Below the pieces are notes generated by a model, which had not been told where the DNA came from, did no database searches, and saw nothing but the letters and a program-made list of their open reading frames with translations. Below, in pieces: positions 1-4,737 of a stretch of DNA of 6,295 nucleotides; within the stretch, counting starts at the first letter, position 1; each line of letters starts with the position of its first letter. Both the position numbers and the translations under genes were made by a program. Source of the stretch: an uncultured Sutterellaceae bacterium (GTDB taxonomy: Bacteria > Pseudomonadota > Gammaproteobacteria > Burkholderiales > Burkholderiaceae_F); the NCBI GenBank assembly GCA_947253615.1, contig CAMYAA010000064.1:1-6295 (forward strand), read 5' to 3'.

Positions 1-46
1 TACACACTGCATATCGTCGGCAGCGTCAGATGTGTATAAGAGACAG
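1..46 (+). other. Illumina Nextera i5 adapter remnant (sequencing artefact)
   Basis: These bases are library adapter rather than genome. Positions 14-46 match the Nextera read-1 transposase adapter, and 28-46 are the 19-base Tn5 mosaic end (AGATGTGTATAAGAGACAG). Positions 1-5 (TACAC) are the tail of the P5 primer. Positions 6-13 (ACTGCATA) sit exactly where the i5 index belongs and, from memory, equal Nextera index S506. Genomic sequence therefore starts at base 47. An apparent reading frame beginning at base 30 with residues MCIRDS is the usual by-product of translating this adapter and should not be annotated. Confidence 0.97.
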
Positions 47-231
47 CCATTGCCAAAGGCTCCTTCTCAAAATGGCGTACTTCAATACTCCTGATTATTA
101 TGCGCCTGACTATTGTTTTCAAGCACTGAACACGGTATCCTCAAAATCACTGACCCGGGGTTCCGCAGTGAGGTTGATACGTCCTCCTTGGAGTCCTGAC
201 TTTCATTCTCTTTTGTATTCGAGTGCGGCCT
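47..231. other. Non-coding leader upstream of moeA
   Basis: No gene is recognisable between the adapter and moeA. The one plus-strand frame that crosses this stretch starts inside the adapter, so it is spurious. A weak sigma-70-like pair can be drawn: TTGTTT at 113-118 and TATCCT at 136-141, separated by 17 bases and about 90 bases before the moeA ATG. It matches only 3/6 and 4/6 consensus bases, so it is no more than a possibility. Because the contig ends here, the upstream neighbour of moeA is unknown. Confidence 0.45.
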
Positions 232-1467
232 ATGACTAAACCGACGTTAGAATCTTTCGCTTCCTGCGTTGAAGCGTTCCAAAAATTTCTTCCCCAAGAC
301 GCTTCTCCCACTCGTTCGTTAGGCTTTATGGATGCCATTGGGGCGACACTTGCCCAAGACCTAACGGCCACGCAAGATACGCCTCCCTTTAATAACTCGG
401 CCATGGACGGCTATGCCTTCCAATATACGCCCCTCGCGCAAGCGAAAACCCAGGGCGAAGTCACATTAAAAGTCGTCGGGATTGCGACGGCAGGTCATCC
501 TTTTACACGTGCTTTAGCGCCCTTTGAAGCCATTCGCATCATGACGGGGGCTCCCACGCCCGACGGCGCCGACACCGTGGTCCAAATTGAAAAAGTGCGT
601 TCCACGGACACGGAAGTGACCTTTGATTTTGACGCGGTCAAGCCCCAACAAAATGTGCGTCTTCGTGGGGAGCTTTTCCGTCAAGGCGACACCCTCGTCA
701 AAGCGGGCACGCGCTACACCGAAGGCACGGCGACTTTAGCCGCGAGCCTGGGTTTTAATACCTTGGCCTTTCGCACGCCACCGCGCGTTGGCGTCTTTGC
801 CAACGGGGACGAATTGGTTGAACCCCAAAACGGGACAGACTTACCTGAAGGAAAGATTTTTAATTCGAACGGCCCGCTCTTAACGCTCTTAGCGCGTCGC
901 TTTGGGGCCGATGCCAAGTATTTAGGGATTTTGCCCGACGAACCCGACGCCATTAAGGCCAAACTCAAAGCCGTCATCAATGAAGTGGACATCATTGTCA
1001 CCTCAGGGGGTGTGGGCCCCGGTGACAAGGACTTCACGAGTTCGATTCTTTCCGAACTCGCCCAAGTCGAACACCATTGGATGATGGCCCGTCCTGGGAA
1101 ATCCATTGTCTTTGGTCGCTTTAATGAAGGGCGTCACCCCTTGTTTATTGGGGTTGCCGGTAACCCAGTGGCCGCCTATATTGGCTGCTCGATTTTTGTG
1201 AAGCGCGCCATCGAAGCGTTCTTGGGTGCTCAATCACCTCGCCCCCTCAAAACGGCCAAATTAAAGACGCGTGTGAAAACCCGTCCGGGGCGACGCGATC
1301 ATGTGTTAGGGACCCTCGAAACGGATCAACAAGGCGAACTCTGGTTTGTGCCCATGGGGAGCCAAAACTCCGCGTCCTTGATGAGCATTGCTCAGGCCAG
1401 TGCCGTGGCGATTATTCCTGAAGACGAAGAAAATCCCCAACCTGGAATGGTGGTGGAACTCTTCTAA
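232..1467 (+). CDS. moeA: Molybdopterin molybdenumtransferase (MoeA/gephyrin E-domain family)
   Basis: MoeA is a cytoplasmic enzyme that inserts molybdate into adenylylated molybdopterin, the last step of basic molybdenum cofactor synthesis. The 411-residue product has the usual family length and domain order. Visible motifs, numbered from the ATG, are NNSAMDGYA with Asp59, MTGAP at 104-108, NGDEL at 191-195, SNGPLL near 213-217, the MPT-binding SGGVGPGDKD at 258-267, RPGK at 287-290 and AGNP at 309-312. An in-frame GTG at 223 would add three residues. The ATG is preferred because a weak GAG lies 8 bases upstream, while the GTG has no usable ribosome site. Oddities: the family RGED motif reads RGEL (Leu148), SGGVSVG reads SGGVGPG, and LPGNP reads VAGNP. 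It stands alone on the plus strand and ends 24 bases before a terminator. The family call is secure; whether it is the main MoeA or a divergent paralogue is open. Confidence 0.93.
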   Translation: MTKPTLESFASCVEAFQKFLPQDASPTRSLGFMDAIGATLAQDLTATQDTPPFNNSAMDGYAFQYTPLAQAKTQGEVTLKVVGIATAGHPFTRALAPFEAIRIMTGAPTPDGADTVVQIEKVRSTDTEVTFDFDAVKPQQNVRLRGELFRQGDTLVKAGTRYTEGTATLAASLGFNTLAFRTPPRVGVFANGDELVEPQNGTDLPEGKIFNSNGPLLTLLARRFGADAKYLGILPDEPDAIKAKLKAVINEVDIIVTSGGVGPGDKDFTSSILSELAQVEHHWMMARPGKSIVFGRFNEGRHPLFIGVAGNPVAAYIGCSIFVKRAIEAFLGAQSPRPLKTAKLKTRVKTRPGRRDHVLGTLETDQQGELWFVPMGSQNSASLMSIAQASAVAIIPEDEENPQPGMVVELF

Positions 1468-1491
1468 CTCACCCCTGTCTCACGATAAGCC

Positions 1492-1526
1492 ACGGGCCTC
1501 ATGTTTCCACGAGGCCCGTTTTGTTT
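1492..1526 (+). terminator. Rho-independent terminator of moeA
   Basis: A perfect 9-bp stem (ACGGGCCTC at 1492-1500 with GAGGCCCGT at 1511-1519) encloses a 10-base loop and is followed by TTTTGTTT. The T tract is on the plus-strand side only, so it terminates moeA. Read on the minus strand, the stem is followed by GGCTTATC, which lacks a T run. The convergent phosphoesterase gene therefore gets no canonical terminator from it. Confidence 0.9.
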
Positions 1527-1538
1527 GGGTGCTGCTCT

Positions 1539-2708
1539 TTAAGAAGCTTTAGACGGTTTGTCGCCGTTTTGTCGTCCTTCCTTAGAAGAATTCTCAACGC
1601 TACGCTCACGCAACTGAGCCGAATTGGCATTCGCCGCAGGGGCGCCATTACCATTGCCATTGCTCTTGGCATTCTTGGGCGGTCGTGGATGACGCCAACG
1701 GCCCCCAGGCGCACGCTTTTGCACTTCGCGCCCCAAGGAACGCGCCTTTTGACGCGCTTGCGTTTCCAACATCGACTGCACCATCGGCTCGGGCTGATGA
1801 ATCGCAGGCTCTAAGCCAGGTGCCAACGGCTCTACGGCGTCCATAATAGAAATACGCCCATCTTCATCACGAACGAGAATAATCTCGCCGGCCTCTAATC
1901 GATGGTTTTGACGCTCAATGGCCGAGCCCAAATCCGCCGCTTCACGCGGATCCAATTGGGCCGGAATCACCACGTCCCCTTGCAAATTCACAATCCCGCG
2001 ATAGCCCACGGCACGCACACGAATCCCTTGTTGGGAATCACACCCATAGGTACGGTCCTCATGCTGATGCCCATGGAACATCCAACGCACTTCCATCGCT
2101 TGCGCTAAATCGTCGAGCGCTTGGAATCCACGTTTGTGACACGCCGGTGCTTCGTGCGTGACTAAAATGTCCGCTTTGTGATTTTTCAAATAATCGTAAA
2201 CCGACGGGAAAATCGTCGTACGATGACGACGCGCTAAACCACCGCGCCAACTGTTAAATGGCCCTAAGCGTCGCATTAAGTCCGAAGGGAACAAATAGTT
2301 CGGGGGAGAAGGCGGCATCCAAACTTGACCGCGGAACACCCCTCCAAGCCCGGCAATACGTAAGCCATGGATATTAATGACACGACCGTGCAAGTTGTGC
2401 TGGCCGAGTTTGCTACGCCATAAATAATCGTAATACTGATCGGTATCGGTGTCGTGATTCCCTGGGATCCAATACACATCCGTGTAATGCAGTGCTTCTT
2501 CAAGCACAACATCCAACGGCGCACTCAACTGCATATCCCCGAGCAAAATCATCGCATCAGGTTTATACAAACGTGCCGCCTCGTTGACCTGATCTAAACA
2601 CCCGTGAGGATCCCCACAGAAAAATAGATTCGGCAACGTATTCGGACGGTGCGTATTGAAACGGCGTCTTCCACCACGACGACGATTCGTTTTGGGCTCT
2701 TCCTGCAT
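1539..2708 (-). CDS. Calcineurin-like metallophosphoesterase with basic and Asn/Gly-rich tails
   Basis: The protein is a probable cytoplasmic dinuclear-metal phosphoesterase; its substrate cannot be told. All five family blocks are present, numbered from the ATG: GDPHG at 32-36, GDM at 57-59, GNHD at 83-86, THE at 184-186 and GHQH at 213-216. Predicted metal and catalytic residues are D33, H35, D58, N84, H85, H185, H214 and H216. An Arg-rich stretch (RRRGGRRR, about 10-17) precedes the domain, and roughly 75 residues at the C-terminus are basic, low in complexity and rich in Asn/Gly (NGNGNGAPAANANS). The open frame extends to a TTG at 2762 that overlaps the upstream gene by 11 bases. The ATG at 2708 is preferred because AAGGA lies 10 bases upstream of it; the product is then 389 residues. 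No signal peptide or membrane segment is seen. It lies 43 bases downstream of the WYL regulator on the same strand, so the two are probably co-transcribed. Confidence 0.85.
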   Translation of the reverse strand: MQEEPKTNRRRGGRRRFNTHRPNTLPNLFFCGDPHGCLDQVNEAARLYKPDAMILLGDMQLSAPLDVVLEEALHYTDVYWIPGNHDTDTDQYYDYLWRSKLGQHNLHGRVINIHGLRIAGLGGVFRGQVWMPPSPPNYLFPSDLMRRLGPFNSWRGGLARRHRTTIFPSVYDYLKNHKADILVTHEAPACHKRGFQALDDLAQAMEVRWMFHGHQHEDRTYGCDSQQGIRVRAVGYRGIVNLQGDVVIPAQLDPREAADLGSAIERQNHRLEAGEIILVRDEDGRISIMDAVEPLAPGLEPAIHQPEPMVQSMLETQARQKARSLGREVQKRAPGGRWRHPRPPKNAKSNGNGNGAPAANANSAQLRERSVENSSKEGRQNGDKPSKAS

Positions 2709-2718
2709 CGAAAGATAG

Positions 2719-2723
2719 TCCTT
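2719..2723 (-). promoter_or_regulatory. Ribosome binding site deciding the phosphoesterase start
   Basis: On the minus strand AAGGA ends 10 bases before the ATG at 2708-2706, a slightly long but workable spacing. The alternative TTG at 2762 lies inside the end of the WYL gene and has no comparable purine-rich site, so this site favours the shorter protein. Confidence 0.6.
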
Positions 2724-2751
2724 ACTAAACCCTTGAGAGGAATCGCTTGAC

Positions 2752-3762
2752 TCAACCCTCAAGGTACTGATTTAAAGTCTCACGAAGATGAGCTTGGACT
2801 TCTTTTTTGAGTTCTTCAGGTGCGAGCACTTTGACATGCGTTCCCCAACGAAGGATTTCTCCCATCAGTTCGGTCGCATTGGTATAAGGCACACTCAATC
2901 GGGCTTGATTTTTCGTGCCGGAGAGTCGTTGTCTCGGATGCCAGCGTTCACGACGAATATGGGGCGAAGCCACCTCGTCAAACACCAACACCGCACGCTT
3001 TAAGGCGCCACTGCGAAATAGTCCATAACTCTGATCTAAAGCACGCGACACGCGTGAAGGCGCATAGCCCTTCGCTGGCGTGGGCAAGACTTCAGCCAGT
3101 TTGATGTTCTCAATGGCATACGTACGCCACGCATGAATGTCATGACAGTACGCATCCAAATACCAACGGTTTTTGTAATGCACTAAACGCTGCGGGGAGA
3201 GTTCACTCACTTTGAGCTCGGTCGAACCTCGCGCGGCATAACGCACCTTGATGCGATGCCGTTGCGCGAGCGCTAACCCGACAATCTCAAATAAGTCCGA
3301 CTCTTCCAACACCTGATCTCGAGAGACCACGTGAATCCGCTTTAACAACTCTTTCGGAGGCAAATGACCATGCCCTAACGCATCACGCACTCGCGCCAAA
3401 ATCGGTAAGACATCGTTTTTGATTAACGAGGCCTCATCCTTTTTTAAGAGCTCCATCATGTCCAAAGTTTTCACTAAGCAATAAAGCTCTTTCGCGCTAT
3501 ACCAAGCATGCTCATGCTCGGTGAGTCGAGAACGTCGCACACGATCCTGTGGCTCACGAACCCCGATTTCGCGTTCATACCGATACCCCCCTCGTGCACG
3601 CGAATACACCAGGGGCGCCTGTAGTACTTCACGCATAAAACGCAAATCGCGCTTAATGGTGGGAACACTCACATGAAGTAACGCTTGAAGCTCATCGAGC
3701 GTCACGAGCTCTCGTTCAGAGAGCGCACGATCAATCAGGGCTCTTCGCGCTAACGGGTCCAT
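2752..3762 (-). CDS. WYL-domain transcriptional regulator (DeoR-type HTH)
   Basis: This 336-residue protein is a DNA-binding regulator whose WYL domain, in characterised relatives, senses a ligand, nucleic acid in some cases. The N-terminal winged helix-turn-helix spans about 15-62; the recognition helix is in HVSVPTIKRDLRFM, with a wing at ARGGYRYE. The WYL core is at about 189-220 (SPQRLVHYKNRWYLDAYC, with Trp200-Tyr201-Leu202), followed by an Arg-containing WRTYAIENI strand. A WCX-like C-terminal extension covers about 255-333. The ATG at 3762 is supported by GAGGAA five bases upstream. It is probably the first gene of an operon with the metallophosphoesterase. A candidate extended -10 promoter and a 7-bp dyad lie just upstream, which would allow autoregulation. 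Such proteins control DNA-damage responses (PafBC, DriD) or phage-defence loci (BrxR, CapW), but no defence genes are visible here. The target is unknown. Confidence 0.9.
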   Translation of the reverse strand: MDPLARRALIDRALSERELVTLDELQALLHVSVPTIKRDLRFMREVLQAPLVYSRARGGYRYEREIGVREPQDRVRRSRLTEHEHAWYSAKELYCLVKTLDMMELLKKDEASLIKNDVLPILARVRDALGHGHLPPKELLKRIHVVSRDQVLEESDLFEIVGLALAQRHRIKVRYAARGSTELKVSELSPQRLVHYKNRWYLDAYCHDIHAWRTYAIENIKLAEVLPTPAKGYAPSRVSRALDQSYGLFRSGALKRAVLVFDEVASPHIRRERWHPRQRLSGTKNQARLSVPYTNATELMGEILRWGTHVKVLAPEELKKEVQAHLRETLNQYLEG

Positions 3763-3792
3763 GCGGATTCCTCGTACTTGAAAAAAACTCTA

Positions 3793-3815
3793 AAGAAGTC
3801 CCAAATCAACTTCTT
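3793..3815. repeat. 7-bp inverted repeat in the WYL gene leader
   Basis: AAGAAGT (3793-3799) and ACTTCTT (3809-3815) are perfect reverse complements around a 9-base spacer. On the minus strand the dyad falls just downstream of the predicted transcription start and is followed, after five bases, by seven T residues (3787-3781). It could be an operator for the WYL protein or a weak leader hairpin resembling an attenuator. The AT-rich stem makes a strong terminator unlikely. Confidence 0.45.
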
Positions 3816-3827
3816 AATATGTTCCTT

Positions 3828-3836
3828 ATTGTATCA
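3828..3836 (-). promoter_or_regulatory. Candidate extended -10 promoter for the WYL-phosphoesterase operon
   Basis: On the minus strand TGATACAAT matches an extended -10 element (TG, one base, then TACAAT, which is 5/6 of TATAAT). No good -35 hexamer is visible at 16-18 bases, as is common with extended -10 promoters. Transcription would start near 3821, giving a leader of about 58 bases before the ATG at 3762. The site lies beyond the lolA terminator, which supports a separate promoter for this operon. Confidence 0.45.
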
Positions 3837-3887
3837 GTGTTAGCGCAAGTACAGGCGAAAACCCTTACTTTCAAAATGCCATTTTTC

Positions 3888-3916
3888 AAAAAAGAAAGGG
3901 CCTCGCATGAGACCCT
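3888..3916 (-). terminator. Rho-independent terminator of lolA
   Basis: Read on the minus strand, AGGGTCTC and GAGGCCCT form an 8-bp stem with one G-U pair around an ATGC loop, followed by TTTCTTTTTT. It starts 25 bases after the lolA stop codon, separating lolA from the WYL operon. Confidence 0.85.
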
Positions 3917-3941
3917 CCTTCGAGAAACACCCTCGGAACGC

Positions 3942-4637
3942 TTAATGGGCGTCGCGCAAAACTTCCACCCCTGAGGGAATCGTAAAGTCAAAGTCCTTTG
4001 CCGCGAAGTGCGCTTTTTCAAACGTGGGAAATCCCACCACGGTCGTTTGCCCAAAGGCATCCTCGAGCGTGAGCTCCGTGGGCACATTCTTCGCATTAAA
4101 GCAAATCTTGACCGTGTCATAGGGGAGGTCTTTATTCTTGGGGCTCGCCACAATCAAGCCGGCTTCAGGCTCGGTAACACTCCAAAAGCGATCCCAATGC
4201 GGATCCCCAAATAAAATAGCCGCGGGCGATCCACTCAATTGGCCTTCGACCGACTTTTCAATCACTTGCTCAAGGTCGGGCTCATAAATCCAAAGCACGT
4301 CACCGTTGCTGATTAGGCGCTGCACATCGGGCGAGGTGTAGGCCCACTCAAACTTCCCCGGGCGCATAAAGCGAAAGGTCCCTTCCGAGCGCGGTTGAAT
4401 CTCGTGACCCGTGCGATCCATCACCCGTTGCGTAAACGTCCCCTTGGCCTCTGGGTACATCGCTAACCACGTTTTTAAGCGCGAGAGCGCACGTTCACTC
4501 AACGTTTCGGGCGCCTTCACGCTCGAGGTGAGTGTCGTTGGGGTTTGAGTGTCCCCAGCCCAGGCCCCGCTCGAGAGTCCACAACTCAGACCCACAAGGC
4601 CCATTAATACGCCAATTTTCCAAGGGGTATGCTTCAA
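3942..4637 (-). CDS. lolA: Outer-membrane lipoprotein carrier protein LolA
   Basis: LolA is the periplasmic chaperone that takes lipoproteins from the LolCDE transporter and delivers them to the outer membrane. Family blocks, numbered from the TTG, are TFTQ at 67-70, RPGKFEWAY at 92-100, YEPDLEQV at 118-125, EDAFGQTT at 192-199 and FTIPSGVEVL at 218-227. The N-terminus is a clear Sec signal peptide: Lys residues, a hydrophobic core at about 8-26 and a likely cut after AWA (residue 27), leaving about 204 mature residues. The Cys in GLSC does not fit a lipobox. The start is uncertain. The TTG at 4637 has TAGGAG 8 bases upstream and gives a normal 27-residue signal. A GTG at 4682 also has GGAGG 8 bases upstream but would add 15 residues and place a terminator-like hairpin inside the coding region. 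It follows ftsK on the same strand, a frequent proteobacterial order, and ends in its own terminator. Confidence 0.92.
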   Translation of the reverse strand: MKHTPWKIGVLMGLVGLSCGLSSGAWAGDTQTPTTLTSSVKAPETLSERALSRLKTWLAMYPEAKGTFTQRVMDRTGHEIQPRSEGTFRFMRPGKFEWAYTSPDVQRLISNGDVLWIYEPDLEQVIEKSVEGQLSGSPAAILFGDPHWDRFWSVTEPEAGLIVASPKNKDLPYDTVKICFNAKNVPTELTLEDAFGQTTVVGFPTFEKAHFAAKDFDFTIPSGVEVLRDAH

Positions 4638-4645
4638 AATCTTTA

Positions 4646-4651
4646 CTCCTA
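4646..4651 (-). promoter_or_regulatory. Ribosome binding site for the preferred lolA start
   Basis: TAGGAG on the minus strand lies 8 bases before the TTG at 4637-4635, close to ideal spacing. Together with the normal signal-peptide length, it is the main argument for the shorter LolA. Confidence 0.6.
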
Positions 4652-4656
4652 CTTTG

Positions 4657-4680
4657 AAAAGGCGCCCACAATGAGGCGCC
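4657..4680 (-). terminator. Terminator-like hairpin between ftsK and lolA
   Basis: Two copies of GGCGCC (4675-4680 and 4661-4666) pair into a 6-bp all-GC stem with an 8-base loop, followed on the minus strand by TTTT. This looks like a short rho-independent terminator placed 57 bases after the ftsK stop. The T run is only four long, so read-through into lolA is plausible. It overlaps the codons after the alternative lolA GTG at 4682. Confidence 0.55.
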
Positions 4681-4690
4681 ACTTTCTTAT

Positions 4691-4695
4691 CCTCC
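4691..4695 (-). promoter_or_regulatory. Second Shine-Dalgarno site, before the alternative lolA GTG
   Basis: GGAGG on the minus strand sits 8 bases before an in-frame GTG at 4682. It is as well placed as the site before the TTG at 4637. It could drive a longer LolA, or it could be a coincidence within the spacer. Confidence 0.4.
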
Positions 4696-4698
4696 GAG

Positions 4699-4725
4699 AA
4701 GCGTCATGCCCAATGCACGACGCTT
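4699..4725 (-). other. Stem-loop after the ftsK stop codon
   Basis: On the minus strand AAGCGTCGTGC and GCATGACGCTT form an 11-bp stem with one G-U pair and a five-base ATTGG loop, 12 bases after the ftsK stop. The sequence that follows (CTCGGAGG) has no T run, so it is not an intrinsic terminator. It may protect the ftsK mRNA 3' end or shield the adjacent GGAGG. Confidence 0.55.
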
Positions 4726-4737
4726 TGAGGCTCTAGA

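Noticed and set aside
30..239. Plus-strand frame of 69 codons starting MCIRDS
   Set aside because: Its start codon and first residues come from the Nextera mosaic end, so the frame is an artefact. The rest overlaps the moeA leader and resembles no family.
714..1106. Minus-strand 130-codon frame inside moeA
   Set aside because: It is antisense to conserved MoeA motifs, has no recognisable domain and no ribosome site was seen; it is a shadow of the real gene.
1492..1526. Bidirectional terminator serving the phosphoesterase as well
   Set aside because: The stem is symmetric, but on the minus strand it is followed by GGCTTATC without a T run.
2709..2762. TTG start giving an 18-residue longer phosphoesterase
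   Set aside because: It overlaps the WYL gene, lacks a ribosome site, and adds residues outside the phosphoesterase domain. The ATG at 2708 has AAGGA upstream.
3806..4153. Minus-strand 115-codon frame running out of lolA
   Set aside because: It is an alternative frame of the conserved LolA coding region and crosses the lolA terminator.
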